In this document: piece after piece, positions 1 to 39,242 of the stretch | How the letters are laid out: each line of letters starts with the position of its first letter | How positions within the stretch are numbered: the first letter of the stretch is position 1 | Origin: Pogonophryne albipinna | Taxonomy: Eukaryota; Chordata; Actinopteri; Perciformes; Artedidraconidae | Assembly (NCBI GenBank): GCA_028583405.1 | Contig: JAPTMU010000037.1 | Location: 382,501 to 446,500 of the forward strand | Direction of reading: 5' to 3' | DNA length: 64,000 nt | The notes under the pieces: model-generated | The model's database searches: none | The model's input: the letters and a program-made list of their open reading frames with translations, nothing else | Told to the model about the DNA's origin: nothing | Made by a program: the position numbers and the translations under genes

Positions 1-250
1 TTTCGAAGGATTTAATCTAATTTATTTTTACATATATTTAGAATAATTATTTGATATACTTTTAGTTTTGCAGGATTAAACGTAAATGGATTATACTATA
101 TTAGATTTGATTAAAAAAAGAAGCAATTGTTTAATTTAATATAAAAATAAATGCCCATCATGTTTTAAGGGCTTGGAACCAATAGATTCAACTCAACGTA
201 GATTTAGTTTGAACAACATTTTGTCCCATTTGTCTTCGCTGTGTTTCCAG
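1..250 (+). other. AT-rich intron of ptprr
   Basis: Intron sequence upstream of the first ptprr exon in the window, ending with the acceptor gtgtttccag. Nothing else is recognisable. Confidence 0.7.
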
Positions 251-9595
<9,345 letters not shown>

Positions 9596-12500
9596 GAGCG
9601 CAGCGCCACAGGAGGCGTCGGTTTGAACCAGGAATTGTTCTGACATAAAGCGAGTCATTTGTAGAGCTTCACGATTGACGGACACCTCGGACAGCCAATC
9701 AGGAGCGATGTGGGCGGAGCCTGTTGAAGGGAAGATGGAAGGTACATTCTGAAAAGGGGAATCTATCCGTTCTTCTTCTTCTCTGCCGTTTCTTCTTCAT
9801 GTTTTTTGGCGAGCGTTTCTTCAGAGGAGCTCAAAGACTCGCTTCTCTTCGGATCGTGTTTTTATTCACTAACCAGAATGTCCCGTTACCTCTTTTTTCC
9901 TGTCACGGAGACGTAGAAATAATAGTCTGAAGTCGATGGTTCAATAACACTGTTGTGTTTTATGTGTCTTATAGGATTTTAAATGGTTTTATAATCGTGG
10001 TGTTCTGATATAACAATGGCTGTTGGTAAAATGACTGTTAGCTGGTTGCACCTTTGGTTACTCGACCATCGATGAACCAACATCTCCTCGCTGCTTTTGT
10101 GACATCTGCACTTCCTACGTTACTCTATGATTCACCTACGAAACGTTTTAAAGTCTATCCAGCACCATGATGTATCTGTAAAGTCATTTTCATGCTTTCA
10201 CAGCTCTAAAAACTACAAACTCATCCGAAATACTACATTTATCAAACTTACCCTGAAATGCTAGCTTGCTAACTAGCAAACACACTAATCTTGACCCTTG
10301 TGCCTTAATAGGGACATTTCTGGCTATTTAATTTTACATTTTTTTAAATAATTTTAGCTGTTTTAATGAGTTTTATTAATCAAAATTGTGAATTCAGCCC
10401 CGATAATAAGTGAATATCCAAAATGCAGCCTGTCGAAGCCAAAAAGGACAGAAAAGTCCCCATTAAAACCATTTATTTATTATCAAATGACCTCTTAATA
10501 TCCTGCTCTGTATTATCCATCTACAGCCCCTGCTCCTACATTTTACTTTTGACTATTTTTCTTACATTTCTGCAGTAACGTATGAAATGCTGACGTCACA
10601 AATGGAGCCAACGTTAGCCATAGATCACTAGCGAAAAGCTAACACACCAATGTAAAGCTAATAAGTTCATGCTAAGCTAGTTCTCGTAATACAGCAATCT
10701 CCATAGCGGCTAATGCTAGTTTTAGTAACTCAGTGTTAGTCTGCGTTAATGTCAATAAATGGATGCTAAGCTATAAGCTCATGCTACTATTAGCTCGCTA
10801 TGCTAATCAATATTGTTTTATAAACCAATTATATCTAGTATTTAACGGCTAAATAATAATTTGTTAGTTGTTTGTTACAACTATTTTATTTGTTTAAGTA
10901 CAGCTCCCATAAGGCGTTTACTAAGCATTATGGGAGTTGTAGTTTTTAAATAATAAAACATGTCTTTTATTTTAAATAATGGACACAAAATCAAACTTTT
11001 AGAAAAACAAATGAATACAAATAATATTAAAAAAAGATGGAGGCTAGTTAAGCCAATTACTCAGTCACAATTTATTTGATTAATTAATTAAAAATAATTA
11101 ATGGAACTACATATTTTTGCTGAGAAATGTTGTGCTGCTAGTAGTTAGCCTTGTTTCCTGCTTTGACAATTCTCCTGTTGTGTAATATTATATTGCTTTA
11201 TACCAAAACAATTGAAATTATTTCCGTCACGATGGTGCAGTCATCTCATCGATGTGCTGTTGTAAAATCTAGTGTTACTTATGGTGTATCAAAGTAATAA
11301 CAACTTTATTTTTATACTGTTTTTACATGTTTTTGATGTGTTTTAGCATTTGTCGACGCTAATTTGGGGGTACTAAACTCACCACATCTCTTAATCATGA
11401 ATTTAACTGTCCAATACTGCATATTTTAGAATAAAATGTGAAACAAAAATGGGGTGATTTTTGTCAATTAACATTGTACAGTACATGTAAAAGTGCTATT
11501 AATGTGGGGCGTCCTGTTTCCAATCCACGGATTACAAACAAACACGGAAAACTTGCTGCTAAAACTGGGACCATTTGGGAGCGTCGGGACCGCTGACGGA
11601 CAGTAACCGAGAGAAACTTTAAAGACTCTTCTTTTTCCATGTATTTTTTTATTTATTCCTTTTTTCTTGTTGTACAATCAAGAGACGTTGGACCAGTGTT
11701 TCTTAGTGTGTCTTCACGGGACCATCATCAACACAATTTCCCACTTCAATTCAGGATCGATTTCCAACCCAACATTTTTCAAATTTGGCAAATACAGTGG
11801 TGCAGTGATGTTTTATTTCTTTGTTGGACCCTGAAGGCAGCATCTCCCCGGTCCAATGGGATTTATAGATGTGATTTTGGGATTATTGCAGAAAACAATC
11901 TCTGTGGCAAACCACTGCTAAGCTAAAGGTCGTTAATGTTGGGCTATAAAGGAACTACTTCACGTCACCACCGCTAAGCTAAAGGCGGCTAATGTTGGGC
12001 TATAAAAAAACTACAGCACGGTCACATGACTTCACGTCACCACCGCTAAGCTAAAGGAGGCTAATGTTGGGCTATAAAGGAACTACAGCACGGTCACATG
12101 ACTTCACGTCACCACCGCTAAGCTAAAGGTGGCTAATGTTGGGCTATAAAGGAACTACAGCACGGTCACATGACTTCACGTCACCACCGCTAAGCTAAAG
12201 GCGGCTAATGTTGGGCTATAAAGGAACTGCAGCACTGTCGGTCACATGACTTCTCGTCACCAACGCTAAGCTAAAGGTGGCTAATGTTGGGCTATAAAGG
12301 AACTACATCACTGTCGGTCACATGACTTCACGTCACCACCGATAAAATAAAATTAACTAGAAAGAATGAATGCTAATCAATGCTACATTTTCTGTTAATA
12401 ACAAGTTCAAGTTTTTTAGCTTCTGACCGCTGTTTCTTAGCTAGCCTGCTAATAGAGATGGTGGCACACTAGATAACAACCAGAAAGTGTCATAAAAAAT

Positions 12501-12929
12501 ACAAACTGACTTCGTCCAAATACCTTTTTCAGATTTGAACTGCCTAAAATGTATATATCAATAAATGTAAGCTGTGTGTGGGTTACAGCTCAGACCTGAT
12601 GATACTCCCCGTGGGTTTTCACTGTATTACTAATCAACTTGAGTGTTGTAGTCCGGAGCCACTGAGTAGTGCTGTTACCTCTCCATCTACTCTATAATCA
12701 AATATATATATTGTTACCTGTAATCTGTACATAAACACTGGACATAAAACACATTGACTCCTGTGGACTGACTGAAAAACAACCACAAATCGTACAAAAA
12801 CTTCTGAATTTACTTTTTCTCGACAACTTTTGTATATTAAAAACCACATTTTGAGTCATACAATAATGGTATTTATATGTGGATTTATTAAATCATTTTT
12901 AATATAATTTTCCCGCAAGTCAAAAGTAA
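9596..12929 (+). other. ptprr 3' UTR and ptprr-ptprb intergenic region
   Basis: AT-rich sequence with no coding frame recognised. The first part must include the ptprr 3' UTR; several AATAAA-like words occur (e.g. near 10754), so no cleavage site is chosen. A short inverted pair (cagctcccataa / ttatgggagttgt) lies at ~10902-10942. Confidence 0.6.
11915..12345 (+). repeat. ~72-bp tandem repeat, about six units
   Basis: Units contain gctaagctaaag, gctaatgttgggctataaag and cacggtcacatgacttcacg. The first unit is shortened, and two units carry a small insertion (cactgtcggtcac). Intergenic, between ptprr and ptprb. Confidence 0.9.
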
Positions 12930-15900
12930 CATCAGCAGGAGAGGACTCTTTAAAGTAGAGACACTACATACTGATATACACCTGAACATCAGCAGGAGAG
13001 GACTCTTTAAAATAGAGACACTACATACTGATATACACCTGAACATCAGCAGGAGAGGACTCTTTAAAGTAGAGACACTACATACTGATATACACCTGAA
13101 CATCAGCAGGAGAGGACTCTTTAAAGTAGAGACACTACATACTGATATACACCTGAACATCAGCAGGAGAGGACTCTTTAAAGTAGAGACACTACATACT
13201 GATATACACCTGAACATCAGCAGGAGAGGACTCTTTAAAGTAGAGACACTACACACTGATATACACCTGAACATCAGCAGGAGAGGACTCTTTAAAGTAG
13301 AGACACTACACACTGATATACACCTGAACATCAGCAGGAGAGGACTCTTTAAAGTAGAGACACTACACACTGATATACACCTGAACATCAGCAGGAGAGG
13401 ACTCTTTAAAGTAGAGACACTACACACTGATATACACCTGAACATCAGCAGGAGAGGACTCTTTAAAGTAGAGACACTACATACTGATATACGCCCTGAA
13501 CATCAGCAGGAGAGGACTCTTTAAAGTAGAGACACTACATACTGATATACACCTGAACATCAGCAGGAGAGGACTCTTTAAAGTAGAGACACTACATACT
13601 GATCTACACCTGAACATCAGCGGGAGAGGACTCTTTAAAGTAGAGACACTACATACTGATCTACACCTGAACATCAGCGGGAGAGGACTCTTTAAAGTAG
13701 AGACACTACATACTGATATACACCTGAACATCAGCAGGAGAGGACTCTTTAAAGTAGAGACACTACATACTGATATACACCTGAACATCAGCAGGAGAGG
13801 ACTCTTTAAGTAGAGACACTACATACTGATATACACCTGAACATCAGCAGGAGAGGACTCTTTAAAGTAGAGACACTACATACTGATATACACCTGAACA
13901 TCAGCGGGAGAGGACTCTTTAAAGTAGAGACACTACATACTGATATACACCTGAACATCAGCAGGAGAGGACTCTTTAAAGTAGAGACACTACATACTGA
14001 TATACACCTGAACATCAGCAGGAGAGGACTCTTTAAAGTAGAGACACTACGTACTGATATACACCTGAACATCAGCAGGAGAGGACTCTTTAAAGTAGAG
14101 ACACTACAAACTGATATACACCTGAACATCAGCAGGAGAGGACTCTTTAAAGTAGAGACACTACATACTGATATACACCTGAACATCAGCAGGGAGAGGA
14201 CTCTTTAAAGTAGAGACACTACATACTGATATACACCTGAACATCAGCAGGAGAGGACTCTTTAAAGTAGAGACACTACATACTGATATACACCTGAACA
14301 TCAGCAGGAGAGGACTCTTTAAAGTAGAGACACTACACACTGATATACACCTGAACATCAGCAGGAGAGGACTCTTTAAAGTAGAGACACTACATACTGA
14401 TATACGCCTGAACATCAGCAGGAGAGGACTCTTTAAAGTAGAGACACTACATACTGATATACACCTGAACATCAGCAGGAGAGGACTCTTTAAAGTAGAG
14501 ACACTACATACTGATCTACACCTGAACATCAGCGGGAGAGGACTCTTTAAAGTAGAGACACTACATACTGATCTACACCTGAACATCAGCAGGGAGAGGA
14601 CTCTTTAAAGTAGAGACACTACATACTGATATACACCTGAACATCAGCAGGAGAGGACTCTTTAAAGTAGAGACACTACATACTGATATACACCTGAACA
14701 TCAGCAGGAGAGGACTCTTTAAAGTAGAGGACACTACATACTGATATACACCTGAACATCAGCAGGAGAGGACTCTTTAAAGTAGAGACACTACATACTG
14801 ATATACACCTGAACATCAGCAGGAGAGGACTCTTTAAAGTAGAGACACTACATACTGATATACACCTGAACATCAGCAGGAGAGGACTCTTTAAAGTAGA
14901 GACACTACATACTGATATACACCTGAACATCAGCAGGAGAGGACTCTTTAAAGTAGAGACACTACATACTGATATACACCTGAACATCAGCGAGGAGAGG
15001 ACTCTTTAAAGTAGAGACACTACATACTGATATACACCTGAACATCAGCAGGAGAGGACTCTTTAAAGTAGAGACACTACATACTGATATACACCTGAAC
15101 ATCAGCAGGGAGAGGACTCTTTAAAGTAGAGACACTACATACTGATATACACCTGAACATCAGCAGGAGAGGACTCTTTAAAGTAGAGACACTACATACT
15201 GATATACACCTGAACATCAGCAGGAGAGGACTCTTTAAAGTAGAGACACTACATACTGATATACACCTGAACATCAGCAGGAGAGGACTCTTTAAAGTAG
15301 AGACACTACATACTGATATACACCTGAACATCAGCAGGAGAGGACTCTTTAAAGTAGAGACACTACATACTGATATACACCTGAACATCAGCGGAGAGGA
15401 CTCTTTAAAGTAGAGACACTACATACTGATCTACACCTGAACATCAGCGGGAGAGGACTCTTTAAAGTAGAGACACTACATACTGATATACACCTGAACA
15501 TCAGCAGGAGAGGACTCTTTAAAGTAGAGACACTACATACTGATATACACCTGAACATCAGCAGGAGAGGACTCTTTAAAGTAGAGACACTACATACTGA
15601 TATACACCTGAACATCAGCAGGAGAGGACTCTTTAAAGTAGAGACACTACATACTGATATACACCTGAACATCAGCAGGAGAGGACTCTTTAAAGTAGAG
15701 ACACTACATACTGATATACACCTGAACATCAGCAGGAGAGGACTCTTTAAAGTAGAGACACTACATACTGATATACACCTGAACATCAGCAGGAGAGGAC
15801 TCTTTAAAGTAGAGACACTACATACTGATATACACCTGAACATCAGGCAGGAGAGGACTCTTTAAAGTAGAGACACTACGTACTGATATACACCTGAACA

Positions 15901-17063
15901 TCAGCAGGAGAGGACTCTTTAAAGTAGAGACACTACATACTGATATACACCTGAACATCAGCAGGAGAGGACTCTTTAAAGTAGAGACACTACATACTGA
16001 TATACACCTGAACATCAGCAGGAGAGGACTCTTTAAAGTAGAGACACTACATACTGATATACACCTGAACATCAGCAGGAGAGGACTCTTTAAAGTAGAG
16101 ACACTACATACTGATATACACCTGAACATCAGCAGGAGAGGACTCTTTAAAGTAGAGAAACTACATACTGATATACACCTGAACATCAGCAGGAGAGGAC
16201 TCTTTAAAGTAGAGACACTACATACTGATATACACCTGAACATCAGCAGGAGAGGACTCTTTAAAGTAGAGACACTACATACTGATATACACCTGAACAT
16301 CAGCAGGAGAGGACTCTTTAAAGTAGAGACACTACATACTGATATACACCTGAACATCAGCAGGAGAGGACTCTTTAAAGTAGAGAAACTACATACTGAT
16401 ATACACCTGAACATCAGCAGGAGAGGACTCTTTAAAGTAGAGACACTACATACTGATATACACCTGAACATCAGCAGGAGAGGACTCTTTAAAGTAGAGA
16501 CACTACATACTGATATACACCTGAACATCAGCAGGAGAGGACTCTTTAAAGTAGAGGACACTACATACTGATATACACCTGAACATCAGCAGGAGAGGAC
16601 TCTTTAAAGTAGAGACACTACATACTGATATACACCTGAACATCAGCAGGAGAGGACTCTTTAAAGTAGAGACACTACATACTGATATACACCTGAACAT
16701 CAGCAGGAGAGGACTCTTTAAAGTAGAGACACTACATACTGATATACACCTGAACATCAGGAGGAGAGGACTCTTTAAAGTAGAGACACTACGTACTGAT
16801 ATACACCTGAACATCAGCAGGAGAGGACTCTTTAAAGTAGAGACACTACATACTGATATACACCTGAACATCAGCAGGAGAGGACTCTTTAAAGTAGAGA
16901 CACTACATACTGATATACACCTGAACATCAGCAGGAGAGGACTCTTTAAAGTAGAGACACTACATACTGATATACACCTGAACATCAGCAGGAGAGGACT
17001 CTTTAAAGTAGAGACGCTACATACTGATATACACCTGAACATCATCAGGAGAGGACTCTTTAA
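12930..17063 (+). repeat. 57-bp minisatellite, ~72 copies, just upstream of ptprb
   Basis: Units contain catcagcaggagaggactct, ttaaagtagagacactacat and actgatatacacctgaa. The unit is 57 bp (3 x 19) and has no stop codon in one - strand frame, which explains long - strand open frames that are not genes. Higher-order copying is visible: a paired gatctacacc variant recurs 912 bp (16 units) apart, and a gagaaactac variant 228 bp (4 units) apart. Confidence 0.98.
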
Positions 17064-17512
17064 GAAAATAAATAAAACAACTAATTAGCATCAAACTCGT
17101 CTCTAATAATAACTTTACCTGAAAGGCGCAGATACTTTTATGTATTTATAGCGGTCTCTCTTTCTTCTCCCAGTGTTTCAGAACTGATAGAGGAAGTCCG
17201 TTAGTGACTCCGGCCCGACGCTATAGACTCCAACAGACAGGAAGACAGACAGGAAGACAGACAGGAAGACAGACAGGAAGACAGAGGGTGAGACAGGCAG
17301 GGCAGAAAACAGAGGAAGCTCTCAGACTGGATGTGAGTTGGACACGGAGAGGAGACGGACGACAGAGAGGACATTTATCACATAGGGATTTATTATTTTT
17401 CGAATTGAACCAACTCTATTTTTCACCAGGACGTCACTGAAGACTAAAAAGGAATATTTCGTGCGGTTTATCGTGAATATAAACGTGTTTTCCGACGCTC
17501 CGGCGCAGGATT
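17064..17512 (+). other. Presumed ptprb promoter/5' leader region
   Basis: A 450-bp stretch between the end of the 57-bp minisatellite and the ptprb start. It holds a purine-rich tandem of a 12-bp unit (acaggaagacag, about five copies, 17229-17288). No clear TATA box was seen. The transcription start cannot be placed from sequence alone. Confidence 0.35.
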
Positions 17513-17534
17513 ATGGTGCAGTTTGAGGATCAAA

Positions 17535-17548
<14 letters not shown>
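17513..17548 (+). promoter_or_regulatory. Short upstream ORF overlapping the ptprb start codon
   Basis: ATG at 17513 opens MVQFEDQNAEM and stops at TAA 17546-17548, 11 codons past the ptprb ATG's first base, in a different frame. If the leader is transcribed through here, ribosomes starting at this ATG would pass the true start, so it could lower ptprb translation. This is inferred from position only. Confidence 0.4.
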
Positions 17549-35313
<17,765 letters not shown>

Positions 35314-36525
35314 GTGAGGGGGATCAATACAAACAATACATATCTGGGACCCGAGGAAAAAGTGTCTTCCAATTTCCTTTTTTTTGTGATTTCCTTCCTA
35401 TTTAGGGTTAAAAAAAACATCTTGCAGTTTAGACTTTTTTTATTTTATTTTAAATGTTACAGTATGTCCACTGTAGAGGACGTCGGGACCATATTAGTTT
35501 GAAAAGACAGCCAAAATGAACAGATGGACTATGTAACGTATTATGGTTATAGAGTGATATTAATACAATAATACATTCACCTTTATTTAAAACATGAATA
35601 AGTCATTGATCAGAACATTGCTGTTTATTTGGTCAATACAAAACTAGCTTGTTTTTTGGTGAATCTTTCCAGATCTTCAAAGACTTTGTAGTCGATGTAG
35701 TGAAAGTACCTCATTGGACTCCAGTCGTTACGGGCTGTAGGGTCATCTGGACTAGTTGTATGGATGTGGTCTCCATTTGACCTGCTCACAGAAACAAAGC
35801 ATTCCTGAGGCAACTCTCATCGTGGCTCCACTTCAAATAAAAACAACAATAAGACATACGAGCTACTCTTAGCCCACAGAGGGACATGTCTTTCCAGCTC
35901 GTCCCTATCTGTCTCTATGTATCTATCTGTGCGCTCATGGAGCCTCATGCTTCCCCCCCTTCTTCTTGACCCTCTTCTATCCCAGGTGTGAAAGCCTCCT
36001 CTCTCTCATCATCTGAATCTCCCTGAACTTTCTGGTACAGAAAATGTCTGCTTCAGTTCCGTCTCCTGCAACAATATGGAGTCATAAAGTCCATGAAGAC
36101 GGTCCTGACGTCCACTAGAGTGGACATTTATAAAAGGGCTGTTATTTGATAACTTGAATTATTTAATTGCTTTCAGAACTAATGATATAATTCCTCACAT
36201 GTTAATAAAAAAGAATATATATGATTTTCATGGTAAAAATGACAATTATTCAACAATATTTGACTTCTCCTGCTGCTTCTATAACATTTAGTTTTTGGTA
36301 TGCCAGCCATTTTGGATGAAAAGAAAGAGGAACTTCCCAGCATGCAATTCTAACCAATGACATCTCACTGGAAAGACCAGGATGTCCTCTGTGCAGCAGG
36401 GACTGATAGAGTAGCTCAAAAGAGTCAAAGGTTGCTTGTTAACAAAATGTCCACTACAGTGGGCTGGGTCCCAGGAGGAGAAAGATACTGCACCGTGACG
36501 GATATAATAATAACTTTTTACTTTG
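35314..36525 (+). other. Start of ptprb intron 14 with an unidentified repeat
   Basis: No exon recognised. Words tgtccactgtagagga (35464) and gtccactagagtggacat (36110) and tgtccactacagtgg (36448) recur; the last two are near-palindromes and may mark the ends of an unidentified transposon. A 62-residue - strand frame (35625-35813) is not recognised. Confidence 0.35.
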
Positions 36526-37928
36526 ACTTCTTACATGTTGAACCCAAATACCTGTACTTTCTACTTCTTACATGTTGAACACAAATACCTGTACTTTCTA
36601 CTTCTTACATGTTGAACCCAAATACCTGTACTTTCTACTTCTCACATGTTGAACCCAAATACCTGTACTTTCTACTTCTCACATGTTGAACTCAAATACC
36701 TGAACTTTCTACTTCTTACATGTTGAACCCAAATACCTGTACTTTCTACTTCTTACATGTTGAACACAAATACCTGTACTTTCTACTTCTTACATGTTGA
36801 ACCCAAATACCTGTACTTTCTACTTCTTACATGTTGAACCCAAATACCTGTACTTTCTACTTCTTACATGTTGAACCCAAATACCTGTACTTTCTACTTC
36901 TTACATGTTGAACCCAAATACCTGAACTTTCTACTTCTCTCATGTTGAACTCAAATACCTGTACTTTCTACTTCTTACATGTTGAACCCAAATACCTGTA
37001 CTTTCTACTTCTTACATGTTGAACTCAAATACCTGTACTTTCTACTTCTTACATGTTGAACCCAAATACCTGTACTTTCTACTTCTTACATCTTGAACAC
37101 AAATACCTGTACTTTCTACTTCTTACATGTTGAACCCAAATACCTGTACTTTCTACTTCTTACATCTTGAACACAAATACCTGTACTTTCTACTTCTCAC
37201 ATGTTGAACACAAATACCTGTACTTTCTACTTCTTACATCTTGAACCCAAATACCTGTACTTTCTACTTCTTACATGTTGAACCCAAATACCTGTACTTT
37301 CTACTTCTTACATCTTGAACACAAATACCTGTACTTTCTACTTCTTACATGTTGAACCCAAATACCTGTACTTTCTACTTCTTACATCTTGAACACAAAT
37401 ACCTGTACTTTCTACTTCTCACATGTTGAACAACAAATACCTGTACTTTCTACTTCTTACATCTTGAACTCAAATACCTGTACTTTCTACTTCTTACATG
37501 TTGAACCCAAATACCTGTACTTTCTACTTCTTACATCTTGAAACACAAATACCTGTCTTTCTACTTCTTACATGTTGAACTCAATACCTGTACTTTCTAC
37601 TTCTTACATGTTGAACTCAAATACCTGTACTTTCTACTTCTTACATGTTGAACCCAAATACCTGTACTTTCTACTTCTTACATGTTGAACCAAATACCTG
37701 TACTTTCTACTTCTTACATGTTGAACCCAAATACCTGTACTTTCTACTTCTTACATGTTGAACACAAATACCTGTACTTTCTACTTCTTACATGTTGAAC
37801 CCAATACCTGTACTTTCTACTTCTTACATGTTGAACCAAATACCTGTACTTTCTACTTCTTACATGTTGAACCCAAAATACCTGTACTTTCTACTTCTTA
37901 CATGTTGAAACAAATACCTGAACTTTCT
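36526..37928 (-). repeat. 37-bp minisatellite, inverted copy of the ptprr array, ~38 units up to the gap
   Basis: Units of ctgtactttctacttcttac and atgttgaacccaaatac, the reverse complement of the array at 5495-8733, including its ccc/cac/ctc variants. It adds its own variant, acatcttgaac. One-base insertions and deletions multiply over the last ~500 bp before the Ns. Confidence 0.97.
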
Positions 37929-38928
37929 NNNNNNNNNNNNNNNNNNNNNNNNNNNNNNNNNNNNNNNNNNNNNNNNNNNNNNNNNNNNNNNNNNNNNNNN
38001 NNNNNNNNNNNNNNNNNNNNNNNNNNNNNNNNNNNNNNNNNNNNNNNNNNNNNNNNNNNNNNNNNNNNNNNNNNNNNNNNNNNNNNNNNNNNNNNNNNNN
38101 NNNNNNNNNNNNNNNNNNNNNNNNNNNNNNNNNNNNNNNNNNNNNNNNNNNNNNNNNNNNNNNNNNNNNNNNNNNNNNNNNNNNNNNNNNNNNNNNNNNN
38201 NNNNNNNNNNNNNNNNNNNNNNNNNNNNNNNNNNNNNNNNNNNNNNNNNNNNNNNNNNNNNNNNNNNNNNNNNNNNNNNNNNNNNNNNNNNNNNNNNNNN
38301 NNNNNNNNNNNNNNNNNNNNNNNNNNNNNNNNNNNNNNNNNNNNNNNNNNNNNNNNNNNNNNNNNNNNNNNNNNNNNNNNNNNNNNNNNNNNNNNNNNNN
38401 NNNNNNNNNNNNNNNNNNNNNNNNNNNNNNNNNNNNNNNNNNNNNNNNNNNNNNNNNNNNNNNNNNNNNNNNNNNNNNNNNNNNNNNNNNNNNNNNNNNN
38501 NNNNNNNNNNNNNNNNNNNNNNNNNNNNNNNNNNNNNNNNNNNNNNNNNNNNNNNNNNNNNNNNNNNNNNNNNNNNNNNNNNNNNNNNNNNNNNNNNNNN
38601 NNNNNNNNNNNNNNNNNNNNNNNNNNNNNNNNNNNNNNNNNNNNNNNNNNNNNNNNNNNNNNNNNNNNNNNNNNNNNNNNNNNNNNNNNNNNNNNNNNNN
38701 NNNNNNNNNNNNNNNNNNNNNNNNNNNNNNNNNNNNNNNNNNNNNNNNNNNNNNNNNNNNNNNNNNNNNNNNNNNNNNNNNNNNNNNNNNNNNNNNNNNN
38801 NNNNNNNNNNNNNNNNNNNNNNNNNNNNNNNNNNNNNNNNNNNNNNNNNNNNNNNNNNNNNNNNNNNNNNNNNNNNNNNNNNNNNNNNNNNNNNNNNNNN
38901 NNNNNNNNNNNNNNNNNNNNNNNNNNNN
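37929..38928. other. Assembly gap of exactly 1000 Ns
   Basis: 1000 consecutive Ns, a placeholder length. It is bordered by two unrelated tandem repeats. Protein frames that run across it are meaningless. Confidence 0.99.
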
Positions 38929-39242
38929 TGGCAGCGTGCCCCTGGAGGAGGTGGAGGAGGAGGAGGCAGCGTGCCCCTGGAGGAGGTGGAGGAGGAGGAG
39001 GAGGAGGCAGCGTGCCCTGGAGGAGGTGGGAGGAGGAGGCAGCGTGCCCCTGGAGGAGGAGGAGGAGGAGGAGGAGGCGGCAGCGTGCCCCTGGAGGAGG
39101 AGGAGGAGGAGGAGGCGGCAGCGTGCCCCTGGAGGAGGTGGAGGAGGAGGAGGAGGCAGCGTGCCCCTGGAGGAGGAGGAGGAGGAGGCGGCAGCGTGCC
39201 CCTGGAGGAGGTGGAGGAGGAGGAGGCAGCGTGCCCATGGAG
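38929..39242 (+). repeat. GGA-rich minisatellite after the gap
   Basis: Variable-length units made of ggagga runs ending in ggcagcgtgcccctgg. All frames of both strands stay open and give Glu/Gly/Pro-rich strings that are not genes. Units differ in the number of gga and ggc triplets. Confidence 0.95.

Noticed and set aside
12888..17045. Long - strand open frames repeating MFRCISVCSVSTLKSPLLL
   Set aside because: They come from the 57-bp tandem unit (19 codons, no stop in that frame). They break wherever a unit has an indel, and no other gene signal is present.
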